DNA of 64,000 nt from Cyclospora cayetanensis (taxonomy: Eukaryota; Apicomplexa; Conoidasida; Eucoccidiorida; Eimeriidae), in contig NW_020312701.1 of the NCBI RefSeq assembly GCF_002999335.1, forward strand, positions 124,001-188,000, given 5' to 3'. Shown piece after piece: positions 53,804 through 64,000 of the stretch (positions within the stretch are counted from its first letter, which is position 1; each line of letters begins with the position of its first letter). The translations under genes were made by a program, and so were the position numbers. Under the pieces are notes generated by a model. That model was not told the origin of the DNA. It saw only the letters and a list, made by a program, of their open reading frames with translations, and did no database searches.

Positions 53804-55394
53804 ATGTCGAAAGAAAAGTATCAGAAGCAATGGGAGGCGATCTCTCAAAGAATCGAAAAGGCTGTGAGGCACACCACCCCCGCTAGCGACTGCTGCTCTA
53901 CTGCCTCCTCTCCCTGTGCGACTGCGACTAGTGAAGCGGTTCTGGTGTTACACCATGTTTATTTGCGGCTGAAATTGCTGATGCGGCTGCGGGCCCGTTC
54001 TTCGCAGAATTCCGAGTTGTTGTGTCTGACCTATGGTTCTTTGGTATCTCAACTTCTTAAGGATTTCGAGCACGTGGAGGCGATCAATCAGCAGCTAGAA
54101 AAAATGTACGAGGCCTAGGCAACAACCTGAAAAGCTTGATTCACTGGCCACTGCCCCGAATCCAGGCGATCCTAGATGCTCTCGTCGCTTGCAACGCGCA
54201 AATTGCAAACTGCAGAACCGCAGCACGCGCGCGCCGTAGCAGCAGGGCACAGGTATCACTCCCTGCCGCTATGTGTGTGTTTTTTGTCGCTGACCCTGAT
54301 GGTGCTGCTGGTGATACTCCTGTCGCTTAGGGGCTATAACATTGGGATTCGTCTGGTGGACGAATTCCTCGCAAAGTCAGGAATTGGCGCATGCGCAGGC
54401 TTCAGAGAAACCGCTGAAGTTATTGCAAGGGTGGGGCTGGTGGAAGTCGAATTTTGCCCAGCTTATTGGCTTGGCCATCTGTTGCTGTGTAGGAATTGGC
54501 TGTTGTCTGAATGCATTTACGCTTCCATGTGAACAACCCCTGCCTTTGCTACCCCTCTGTGTGCAATCCTGCCTGCTACAGCTGGGCCTGCGCATGTTTC
54601 TCGGCGTGTCTGCTGAGGTGGCCTCATGGGACTCCCAGGAGAAGAGCTGTTCTCTTATCTTGACAGAAAACCCGTTAACGGACTTTGTAGAGCTTCCCCC
54701 GGCACTTGCAAACTTGAACTACTCCAACATCATTTGTGGCGTAATCAGGGGGGCATTAGAACAGGTATCCTGCCGCACATATCGCGACGCAGCGCAATAA
54801 CCCTCGAGGAAACTTGCGTGCACATAGTTCTACACTTATGTGCATACACACTTTCTATTGTATGCGCAGTGCATATATGTGTGGAGGTTTCTGCGCTCAT
54901 CCAAATCCGTGTACATATGCCCCCAGCTCCTTTAAGGCGCTTACGGGTTCTTGGAGGGGCCCCAGTGTAGGGTCGATTGTATCTGTGCCTCGCTTTGGTT
55001 CCATTACTGTACTGGGAATCGCCTTTTTAGCATGCCACCCTCCACGGTTTGGGATTTATTTGTTGCAGTTGCGGATGCGGGTCTCGTGCTACTTCGTCAA
55101 GGACATGCTAAAGGGAGACGATGTCTATGAAATCAGACTCGAGCTTAAAGAGGTAGAAGCCTCTTGCCAATACTTTTTAAAGTCTTGGCGCTGCTGTTAC
55201 TTTGATGAGCTCTCATACTTGTTTCCATTGCTCCTTTGGTTTGAATCCGTGAGGATTTCATACTGGCAGCCATTTTAACGTGTCTGGTTTTTCCTGGAGC
55301 GTCATTCATTTTAGGCCATTTATCTATTTGCTGCACTGCTGGTGTGTACGTACAGCTGATGAAGGAGGAGTTTGAAGACGACGATGACCTCTGA
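53804..55394 (+). CDS. TRAPPC3: TRAPP complex core subunit TRAPPC3/BET3
   Basis: Five exons, all phase-consistent: 53804-54105, 54331-54430, 54582-54764, 55069-55152, 55356-55394 (235 residues; typical family length ~180). Core subunit of TRAPP, the exchange factor and tether for Rab1/Ypt1 in ER-Golgi traffic. Diagnostic strings: LTYGSLVSQLLKDFE, MGYNIGIRLVDEFLAKSG, FRETAEVIARLGLRMFLGV, ENPLTDFVELP, YSNIICGVIRGALEQ, FVKDMLKGDDVYEIRLEL. The Cys of GACAGFRE matches the acylated cysteine of BET3 in the hydrophobic channel. An N-terminal Cys/Ser/Ala-rich insertion of ~40 residues (TTPASDCCSTASSPC) explains the extra length. CCTAGGGTTTAGG, a telomere-like word, lies just before the ATG. Confidence 0.94.
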
Positions 55395-57347
55395 TCCCAG
55401 AGCTCCAAGCCTTCAGTTCTAGGCCGTTGTGGCGTCATAAGCCGAACGGGTTTTTGTGCTCTAGTGGTTTTGCGCAGTCTATTATGCTGCATACACGCAT
55501 AGCTAATTATTGTTAGTCTGCGGTGTAGGCATCAGGATAGAGCGTTGCCTATTAGTGCCTGGTATGAACACGCATCAAGGGGCTCCAGTCGAAGAGGAAC
55601 TGCGAACGAGCATTGATATCGGTTGGGGTGCTCAAGCATACGCTTTTCCCTATAAATTCGTAGACACTCAAAGCGGACTGATGTCTGTAGACCCTGAACC
55701 CATATCACTTTTCTGTACACATTTTGTATTTGGACGCACCTGCGTTGGATATTTTCTGGCCTTGGCCTTCTCAACGGAAAGAACCAATCGTGCTTCCACA
55801 CCCACCATTTAGCACGCGCACGTAGATGCAGTTCCATGAAAATACAAAGTTACTACTGACTGCTATTCAGGCATTCGCTACACACGAATCACTGATGTTT
55901 GAGTGTGTGTGTAGATGCCTGCACATTAATGCATACCATTGAGCTTGTGTGCGAATACAAATGGGATGCCCCAGCACATACACCTAAGATCCGTGTAATA
56001 GTATGCTACATTAATAATCAGAGACACTGCACTTGAATATAAGTCTGTGGATGCTTATATATATATACATTTATTTATCTATTCATATGGAATTGTTATG
56101 GATATAGATGTACCACCGTTGTACGTGATTTGTGCCCATCTGGGTGTGACCCATGCACGTGTACGGAGGCATACGCTTCCATTTTCGCCTCAAGCTATGC
56201 ACACCAATGCGCATAGCCAGTCGTATATGGGGAACATCTGTACGCGGCTGTACATGCGTGCATGCATTTCGACTTCGATCCTCCTACAGCGCACCCCCCC
56301 CATTTCAATGAAAACTGTTCCCAAATGTGTACAGTAATGCCGGAGGGTCACAAGCAAATTTAACAAGACGAGAACAATAGAAGAGGTAGCATTAGACGCT
56401 TACTTCCCGCATTATATTTTGATGCCGTTTATAGGGTATACCAGAGGGGCACAAGAAAGAGTGGTGCCTTCAGGTCTACACATGGGCCAAAAGACAATAT
56501 TTTGAGCCCTCTCCTCCTTAAAAACACAAATGGAATATATAAAGGCTTAACAATTAACTAAAGATGGCAAGAGCCGACTAAAATACATCAAGCACAGCAG
56601 GAGCACCCGGCACTGGAGGCCATTCTCTCTCCGCTGTGGAGGTTCTCACCACCTTTTCCCCAAGATTATCACTTCACAATTTTCCTTTTTGTTAATTTAT
56701 GTGGTATCAGAAGGTATAACTAATGTCAAAAGGTTTTTCACGCTTCCACAGGTCATGTTCCTCCTTTTTTACTGCCTCTACACGTCAAACATCTCCTCTG
56801 CCTGCGCATCGACAGCTAGCCAATAAGTTTCTCCGTTTTCCCCAGCAAAATCCTGAACCGTCCTAAGTGAGTTCCCCATACTGTTTTAAATGAACGCAGG
56901 AATCCATAGGAAAGCACGAAAAGACTGAACTAGACGGGGGCGCGCACTATTGTGAATCTCCTCTGCTCAAACATGAAGAGTTAAAAAGCGGGTTGAGGGG
57001 CTTCCCCACGATGTTTTATTAGCATCCCTTTCATGCATACACTCATTATGAGCCGCCTTTAAGGCTGTTTCATTAAGAGGGAAGGAAGATATAACATACA
57101 TGCTCATGATCCTGCTTTCGCTGCTGCCTGAACCTTGATCCTGTTATCTTGGCTATGTGTCCTGTTGTCGTTTTTTCCCACGCCTGGCTTGCTTGTCATC
57201 CAACCAGCTTTTGGGTTGCCGTGGATTGACGTCCTGCCTCTACATGCGCCCCTGTGTCCGTGACTACTACCAGGAACCCCAACCCTTATCCCCTCCGTCC
57301 GTGCTGATATTGTTCTCCGTGCCCTACCCTACAAGCAGACGAAGAAA
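55395..57347. other. Intergenic region with alternating purine-pyrimidine tract
   Basis: At 55860-56330 GTGTGT, TATATATA, ATGCAT and TGTACG words dominate. The rest is AT-rich, with no supported gene or RNA. The promoter of the gene at 57348 should lie in the last few hundred bases. Confidence 0.45.
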
Positions 57348-58368
57348 ATGGCAACTCCTATTGTACCCCAAGCATCTTTCGACTCCGTTACCGGTGCCCT
57401 CTCCTTGACTCCCTCTTCTCGGCGATCCATCTTGGTGCATGATGGCAAACGGTCGCGGCACCAAGGCACCGCTCAGTCCATCCATTTTGCTCCAAGAGAG
57501 GAAACATTCCTTGTTCCAGAGCCTTCTCAGGACGAGCTTCCTGATTTTGACGACGAAGAAGAAAAAGAAAGAGCTCTGAAGGCTGCCAAAGAGCTAGCAG
57601 AGGCAGTTCTCTTAGAAGAGGACAAGAGGGGGAGAGAGCAGGTACAAGGGGCATCAGACCTAGGCCCTCTGCACATTAGCCCTTTGTGCGTGCCTCTGGT
57701 GGCTGCGCCTATAGCAGTAGCCAGCGGTGAGGCTGAGAGTGAATTTAGTTCTTTGCCCGTAGTGTTTTGAGTTTGTGTGCTAGGTTGGTCTACCATGTTT
57801 ATCTTGTTGCTCCTGCGGGCCCGAGGTGGACACGACAGAAACAGCAGAAATGGGACCGTCGTCTGATACAGAAGGGGAAGAGGTTAGGGTCCCAGAAGAA
57901 TTAATCGGACGGCTGAGCAGCAGACAATTGAACAGCATGATTGAGAGGAAGATAAGCAGAGAGCTCTCCTTGGAGCCTTCCATATCTAGAGAACATTCGT
58001 TCCGGGTGGATAAGGCAATATTGTCTTTCAGCACTTTCTTAATTGCAAAGTCACTTTCAAAACGGTCGGGAGATCCGAAAGAGCCTGTTCCTCTGACCGA
58101 GTTCTTGCCCCCGTCACCACTCGTAACCTTTGATGGAAAACTGGGAGTAGAGTGCATGGCTTTTAAGCTAGACTTTACAGACAGGCTAAACAACATCGTG
58201 CCTCCCTTCTTCTTGAGAGATGGTGAAAAGATGGACGAAAGAGCACAAGAAATTCTTAAACGTGGGATATCTGCTGCCAAGGAGATTGATCTGTTCGGCC
58301 CAGAGGACTTGGAGTTCCTCAACCACGAGCCCAGCGCAGCGCATAAAGACCTTCTCGAGAGTTGCTAA
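57348..58368 (+). CDS. Uncharacterised conserved-looking 278-aa acidic protein, 2 exons
   Basis: Exons 57348-57641 and 57826-58368 join in phase 0 (donor CAG/GTACAA, acceptor CCGAG). No family is recognised and no signal peptide or membrane segment is seen. Exon 1 encodes a Ser/Thr-rich start, a basic patch (VHDGKRSRHQGTAQSIHF), then acidic SQDELPDFDDEEEKERALKA leading into a predicted helix. Exon 2 carries an RLSSRQLNSMIERKISREL helix and a compact hydrophobic region (VDKAILSFSTFLIAKSL, VECMAFKLDFTDRLNNIVP, FFLRDGEKMDERAQEIL). Low Gln/Ala repeat content sets it apart from the CAG-rich genes. It probably forms a cytosolic or peripheral complex subunit (inference). Confidence 0.65.
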
Positions 58369-59909
58369 GCAGTAGAAGCAACCAGCACAACACGGTCAGT
58401 CAGTTGGGAAAGGACACAAACATCGGGGAAGATGAAAATCCGTCATCTGCAATGGTCATGAGTCCGTGTATACGCTCGGCAAACGGCAATCAGCCACCAG
58501 CAAGTCCTGTACAAAACCACAAAGGGCGGAATCTCGTGCGCGTCTCTAGCCGGACGGCTATGAGGGTTGGCAATGTGAGTAGCTATCTGGCTGGCAGGAC
58601 GTTTGTTTGCTGGCTAGCAATGTGCTGGCTTAGACTCGACAATAGTTGTGCCTTTCACGTGAATTGTGTAATGGCTGCTCGGTGAGCTTCAAAGATATTG
58701 GGAATTCATTCCAATTTTCGGTGTTAAGGGATTTAGGGTTTGGTGGTCAAGATTTGGGGGATAAGACTCAACGCCAGCAACATCTTAACACGTTTTTTTC
58801 AGACAGTGCGTTTCCCATATGCTTGTAATTTTGATGGTAGCTGATTTTCACTTGTAGGTGTGCATGTGTGCAGAGGATGAACCCTTTTCCGCTTACATAT
58901 TCGAACTAAGATATACATGGAAACATGCGTGTGATAAGCGGAGTATACGTATACGTGTGTATGTACAAATGTGTAAAGAATTGCACATTGGTATCCGTAT
59001 GAATCAATAGAGCACAGCCACACTTATATTGTTCTGCTTGAAGTCCATGTGTAAAGGCATTTATGTGTATGTATGCCTATATGTAGACGGTCATACCGTG
59101 ACGTAACTGAAGGCGTAAAACATTTGAGGGTCTAGCAATTAGCATAGAATGGCAACAGTGTAGGTTTCTGTACGTGAGCTAAACAGACGTACATAGGGAT
59201 AAAAGGATACAAAGCTGACTCTTCTTCGTTAAAAAGACACTAGCATCTTCGGAAGTTCAAGGTCAAGGGGAGAGGCTGTGGCATGGAAACGTTGCAAAAT
59301 ATGCGGTGGGGATAATGGATGGGCGCTCGACTCTGAGTCATTTTCTTAACTTCTGATTGCTGGTTGAGCTACATACTGTGTTTGGGAGTGACTAGCTCGA
59401 GAGTGGGTAGTGATGCACAGCAGAGGAATGTGGGTTTGTTGGGGTCACTGCCGGTGCGGGAGGGAAGGAGACAAATCCACCGAGCTGAGGGGTTCGGTCC
59501 TGCTTCATTCATAAAATAGCCTTTTTAACTGCTATGTAATGCTTTTATTTAAGTCTTCTGACGTTGCTTTAGTGCCTCGAAACAAGGGTAGAGTGGACTT
59601 GGGGTACGGGATGACCATTGGGGCTCCCGGCTCAGCTCAGAACATTGTGGCCTCAACTATTGTTTTCCAAAATTACCCCATCTTTTTATTTTTAGATCAT
59701 AAGGCTGCCAAGACTGGAGGTTATTTCGTATCCTTTGTTTGGATGGTTGTGGTTGGTGGAGGGGCGCAATGGAGCCCGCACTACCCTCTCGAGGCTTAGC
59801 CGACAGCGAGAGCCATTGGCCCAAGCCGGCTTTTTCAGCGCTAAAATTAGACTCAGGCTTACTTTTAAAGAAAAACTTGCAGTTACTCCTGCTTTTAATT
59901 CTAGCTGAA
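58369..59909. other. Intergenic region
   Basis: Contains CTGGCTAGC-type words at 58574-58626, a GGGATTTAGGGTTTGG telomere-like word near 58727 and an alternating purine-pyrimidine tract at 58860-59100. Frames at 59539-59900 are open on the plus strand up to the next ATG but show no motif. Confidence 0.45.
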
Positions 59910-60755
59910 ATGGGCGATTGTCTCTCATTTTCGAAGAACAGCACTACTCGCCACCGTTTTGCCGCCGACGCGCCCTTCGGCTTCCCTTTGCTGCATTCGG
60001 GTGTACGTACTGATGAGGAGAATCATAAGGAGCACGACAGCTTTCTATCACAGGACAAATACGAACCTCACCACGTAGCAGGGAGAGAGGAGCTGTCAGG
60101 ACTGGGAGAGAAGGAAGCAGAAGGCAGAGAAATTGACATTAAATCCATGACGAAAGCAGGCAAGGTAAACAACTCACACTACCATAGCCCCCTTCAATAT
60201 GGTCCAAGCAAACTGAGCCTATCGACAGCAGTACCAAGTGCAGCAACGCCTCGAGCAGAATTTACTGATGATTCTGGAGCATCAAATGCCACACTACATG
60301 ATAATAAAAACGGCTCTCTTGTTTCAAATAAGCAAGAAAATTTGGATCAAACATATGGCAAGGGAATGTATGCCCTGCGGTCGGGAGCATCTGCGGTGGC
60401 TAACATGCTAGAACATGGGTTAGCTGAGGCTAAGGCTTTAAAAGAAGCAGCGAAGATATCCTCAAAGCTCCGAGGTCAAATTGTGAAGGATGTAGAAGCC
60501 CTTAGCGATACACTACGGCAAGAGCACCAAAATATTACACTTTTGAGGGAGTTTGAAAGGAATCAGGATGAACTACTGAAGCAGCAACTGGGATATCTAC
60601 TTCCGATTGTCAGAGCAAAGTCAAAATCAGGAGAGTCTTTACCACTTCAGTCAGACGCACTCAAGAAAATAGATGTTGGATTTAGCGGTATGCTAATCTC
60701 TTCTAGCATTTGTCTGGTATCTTTATGGGCTTTTACGCTTGAAATATGGTTTTGA
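59910..60755 (+). CDS. Protein with predicted N-acylation and C-terminal membrane anchor, function unknown
   Basis: Intronless, 281 residues if started at ATG 59910. That start is preferred because MGDCLSFSK matches an N-myristoylation signal (Gly2, Ser6) with an adjacent palmitoylatable Cys4. An in-frame ATG at 59769 would bury it. Residues ~20-180 are polar and probably disordered. Residues ~195-255 are helical and coiled-coil-like (AVANMLEHGLAEAKALKEAA, VKDVEALSDTLRQEHQNI, LREFERNQDELLKQQLGYLL). The last ~24 residues are hydrophobic (MLISSSICLVSLWAFTLEIW) and end the protein, as in a tail anchor. A protein lipidated at one end and membrane-inserted at the other could bridge or loop along a membrane. 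No family is recognised; a SNARE was considered but the layer residues are not evident. Confidence 0.6.
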   Translation: MGDCLSFSKNSTTRHRFAADAPFGFPLLHSGVRTDEENHKEHDSFLSQDKYEPHHVAGREELSGLGEKEAEGREIDIKSMTKAGKVNNSHYHSPLQYGPSKLSLSTAVPSAATPRAEFTDDSGASNATLHDNKNGSLVSNKQENLDQTYGKGMYALRSGASAVANMLEHGLAEAKALKEAAKISSKLRGQIVKDVEALSDTLRQEHQNITLLREFERNQDELLKQQLGYLLPIVRAKSKSGESLPLQSDALKKIDVGFSGMLISSSICLVSLWAFTLEIWF

Positions 60756-62121
60756 CAAAATGAATAAAATTTCAACATTTAGGGTTTTACTTTTAGTTGT
60801 TTTGGGCTTCTAAAACGAACTGTCAGAATTATTAGTGCTGCATCCTGGCTATACTATGCAATATTTTTATTCCTCACGCCCAATGAAGAGCCTAAACCGA
60901 TTTGTTATCTCCTATTAATCAGTGTTTACCCGTTGTTTGGTGAAGGCGAAGGACACCATATGGGTGTAGTAGAAGTTATAGGTTAATTAGCCTTTATATA
61001 CAGGAGATAGGCAGGAGTTGCAAAAATGCCTTCTGGAAAGAAGGGAAGCACCAGAAGCTACAGAAAAGCTTGAATAGGAGAAAACAGGCCTGCAGTAACC
61101 CTCCATATCGATATCACAACCCTTGAAATGCACCGTTGTACATATGTTAACCCGTGTATGTAAATGTATACAGGAACATATGTTGGGTGTACTGAAGAAA
61201 GGTACAACGTACAAAAATTTAGGTAAACATCAATTGGTCCGCTAGTACTGGGCAAAGCGGCACCGTTGTTTTTCCTGTTTCACATTGCATCGAGTTATGG
61301 TGCAGCTGCACAACTTCACCACGCGTTGGTAGGAGCGTCTCAAGGCGACTTAAGTGCAGTAGATGGAAAATACCACTCTTTTGAAGGGTTATAATGCAGC
61401 GTCTCATATAAATCCTAAAGACAAGCAACAACGCAGATAGCAGAGTGATCAGCAAGCCTGCTGAGGAAATATTTACACGTATACGTGTATGCAGCCAACC
61501 ATATCGCTAGCTGCCCAAATGACCTTGGTAGGCGTCTACTATTATTGTAAATGAAGGTGGCCTGCTTGTAATCACCTTTCTTGAAAGCATTTTTTGAACT
61601 TGGCCTTCAAGGGTCTCAAGGGTACTGAGCTCACTGTACATCTCCTACCACCAGGCGTACCCAGAAAGCAATCACATGCGTCTCATTTTAAGGCTGGTAG
61701 CAAATAGTATGTGCTATCTAAAACATGCAGAGACACGAAGTATATCCATGTATCTGGATGCCTGCGTCAGGTTGCTATAGTCCTACTTGAACGTGAGTGA
61801 ATGTAAGAGTTGTTAGACCCTCTCCCCTGTAAACCCTTTTCGTCGCTTGGAAAACAACCCAGCAAATGTACGATTCTGCATATATGTGTATACACACACA
61901 AGGCTTACAATTCTCCATGTACGTACAGCGTAAAAATACCTCCATGCTTCTTGCTCCTTCTCCTGGCTTTGTCTAACATGTAATTAGCCAACTAAACATC
62001 TGGTGTTGACAGCGATATTGATTACTTAAAATTTTGCGTTTATTTTGGGGAAGTAGTGAAACAATTAAACTTAGAGTGGAACCCTTATTTTCTATGTCGA
62101 TTCCTTCTCTTGTCACCGCAC
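60756..62121. other. Intergenic/intronic region 3' of the lyase gene
   Basis: Begins 22 bases after the stop with a TTTAGGGTTTT word. It must contain the last exon of the minus-strand 2-methylisocitrate lyase, because the exon ending at 62122 has a donor and the protein still lacks its C-terminus. A candidate is at ~61380-61219 (LETLLPTRGEVVQLHH resembles the family's TRxExY C-terminal helix), unproven. Confidence 0.4.
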
Positions 62122-63920
62122 CCGGATAGCCTTCATGGCGACACGGAGAGCGGAAACAGGGTAAATCGCGCAATGAAAGCCAGCGTCCTTGAAGTCGTTT
62201 GCCTTTAGCATCGGTGTCTGACCAAACTCTGTCATATTCGCCAAGAGGAAAGGGCCACCTCCAGGAGCAGGGCCCAGTACGTCTCTTAAGGCAGTAGCAA
62301 ATGAAGAAAACGCAGACTGAGGAAAGTAACAAGAAAAACAAGAAGCGGCAAACACTATAACTTGAACGAAGAAGCGCAAGTAGATTTGCTCATGGATAGG
62401 TGGGTACAGCGAGACAAAGTGGGCTCAGGAGCCGAGACGGGGTAAACGACTAAGGAATTGATCACAGGGTGATAGAAGGAAGACCAACTAGTGGAACGGC
62501 AACATGAAGAAAGGTAAGCAACACAAAAAACCGCCAACTGGAGGAGTAGAAAAACTAGTCTTGCTGACCAAAGAGTTGAGTCCTTCTGGGAAGATCATAT
62601 CCGCACCGGATTCCACATAGCGACAAGCGCGGCCGATTGCTCCCTCCAAGCCTAAGATTACGTCAGCAGAGGAACGGATACCATTTCTTGCTAGAAGTAA
62701 TCAATGTCAGTGTAAAACCCCCACGACGAATGGAACGAAGCAAACAAATAGACGAAAGGCATTCCCATGGATGTGCAGAAGTAAAATGCGGAACTTGCAG
62801 ATGAAGTTTTCTAAGCCATCAAAAGTGCAAATGAAACAACAGAAAAGCTAGCATTGCACTGAAACTTCTCTACAGAGTGAAAATGCACTATGTAGACTGC
62901 ACACTAATCATGCGTTAAACAGGGGACTGCTAGGTATTCACCTTCTACAGCAAATGCATCCGTTCTAGCACAAATAATAAAATCTCCGCTGGTAAAATCT
63001 TCGGCTGCTTTTTTTGCGGCTTCAATTTTCCTTTTCATTTCATCAACTGATATGAGTGTTTTGCCAGAAAGATGGCCACACCTGAAAACATAAGAAACTT
63101 GGGACTGCATACAGATATATAGGCGGTGGGCAAACAGCTGTTGACGGGTATGATTAATCTATCCGTATTCATTTCGATTGGTACAGAATTTTAACGCAAG
63201 ACGGAGTCACAAATCAGTGATTAAGCGGCCCTCTCAGCTCGTGCGGGATGCAATGATGGTCACATGTAGACGAAAAAGAATGTAGGCATCAAAAAGCCCA
63301 AACGATTGTTTCCGATACATCTTGCCCCAGGTAGCCCCCTTATAGCACAATTTAGCAAATTAGACGACAAAAATAATACGCAGCTAGGGAAACGGAAATC
63401 GACGCAAATTGTTGGCCAAAATAAACCTCAACACCTAAAGAAACAGCTTTCCTTGACAGCAGTCATGCGCTCAATACAAAACTCAGAGGTAAGACCTTTG
63501 ATAAGGGTGGAACAACAGGGCGCACGACTTTTGCTACTTTCAATACCTTTTAGGCATTTGCTGATCTTCGATGTGCAGCCCCGCTGCACCAGCAAAGTGG
63601 AAGTCGAAGACCACTTTTCTTATTTTTTCTGTTCCACCGAAGCCCGTGTCTGCATCTGGCATCCCAAAACGCAAGAACTAGCACAACAATAAGCAAGCGA
63701 AAAAGCTACAAAAGAGTCATGTGGCAACAAGCTTGCCTTATAACTAATCATTGTGACAGTAGATAAAACCTGAAGAAGAATGTAATCTTCATATTTACTG
63801 CCTGACCTGCTAGGATAGGAAGAGAAGTTACTTGATTCATTTCGTGGATTGTTCGGCAGAAATCTTCTGATGGGACTAATCCAATATCTGGCAAACCTTG
63901 GGAAGCACTCAGAGCAGCTC
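62122..63920 (-). CDS. PRPB: 2-methylisocitrate lyase (PrpB; PEP mutase/isocitrate lyase superfamily), both ends incomplete
   Basis: Five minus-strand exons fit exactly in phase: 63920-63807, 63655-63547, 63081-62942, 62690-62569, 62316-62122. The N-terminal exon lies beyond the window or before 64000, and the C-terminal exon is unplaced. Cleaves 2-methylisocitrate to pyruvate and succinate, last step of the 2-methylcitrate cycle for propionyl-CoA disposal (mitochondrial in relatives such as Toxoplasma). Motifs in order: [14 protein letters not shown]; Mg-binding [24 protein letters not shown]; catalytic-loop KRCGH with the family Cys; [53 protein letters not shown]. All active-site strings are intact. 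PrpB rather than isocitrate lyase is indicated by compact spacing. A carboxyphosphonoenolpyruvate mutase-type assignment is the main alternative. Confidence 0.9.
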
Positions 63921-64000
63921 CTGAAATTAAATGTACAAAAGCCATAATAAATCCCAGGTCATGACCACTACGCATTACACATATACAGGGCAATGCGAAA

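Noticed and set aside
59290..59360. tRNA-like string near 59320
   Set aside because: No B-box or acceptor-stem pairing was found on inspection.
63306..63692. 128-codon plus-strand frame
   Set aside because: It is the shadow of the minus-strand lyase exon 63655-63547, which carries DADTGFGG and [11 protein letters not shown].

Overview
The window looks like nuclear DNA of a coccidian apicomplexan of the Eimeria/Cyclospora type. That is an inference from four things: very intron-rich genes with GT..AG introns; CAG/GCA triplet runs that turn into poly-Q, poly-A or poly-S inside proteins; frequent TTTAGGG/CCCTAAA-like words in introns and flanks; and apicomplexan-style gene content (type I polyketide synthase with a loading ligase, 2-methylcitrate-cycle lyase, possible organelle-targeted helicase, acylated membrane proteins). 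Repeat-rich segments (about 1-9 kb, 13-32 kb, 47.6-53.5 kb) alternate with repeat-poor, AT-richer segments (about 9.5-13 kb, 34.9-47 kb, 55.4-64 kb).

Layout: 0.2-2.1 kb (-) universal stress protein gene; 3.3-6.5 kb (+) DEAD-box helicase with a signal-peptide-like N-terminus; 8.0-9.4 kb (-) acidic low-complexity protein; 9.45-13.3 kb gene-poor; 13.3-24.6 kb (+) type I PKS (fatty-acyl-AMP ligase, ACP, KS, pseudo-KR, ER, degenerate KR, ACP, no acyltransferase); 25.0-25.6 kb (-) small unknown protein; 26.9-32.8 kb (+) MCM3 in about 15 exons; 32.9-33.5 kb (+) small basic unknown; 34.0-34.9 kb (-) DPH4 J-protein; 34.9-39.0 kb gene-poor with dispersed repeats; 39.0-39.7 kb (+) p24/TMED cargo receptor; 42.6-50.1 kb (+) large SPRY protein with a predicted N-myristoyl start, helical repeats and a huge Gln-rich tail; 51.6-52.8 kb (-) RRM protein; 53.8-55.4 kb (+) TRAPPC3/BET3; 57.3-58.4 kb (+) unknown two-exon protein; 59.9-60.8 kb (+) unknown protein with an acylation-type N-terminus and a C-terminal hydrophobic segment; 62.1-63.9 kb and beyond (-) 2-methylisocitrate lyase.

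The genes are monocistronic housekeeping or lineage-specific loci, not an operon. Loose functional pairs exist: p24 and TRAPPC3 both serve ER-Golgi traffic, and the PKS and 2-methylisocitrate lyase both touch acyl metabolism. No functional linkage is implied. The most unusual loci are the AT-less PKS with a poly-Ser-replaced nucleotide loop and the SPRY/helical-repeat/Q-rich protein at 42.6-50.1 kb. Exon boundaries were deduced by hand from reading frame, phase and splice-site agreement; those given to the base are phase-consistent, while those marked approximate are not resolved.
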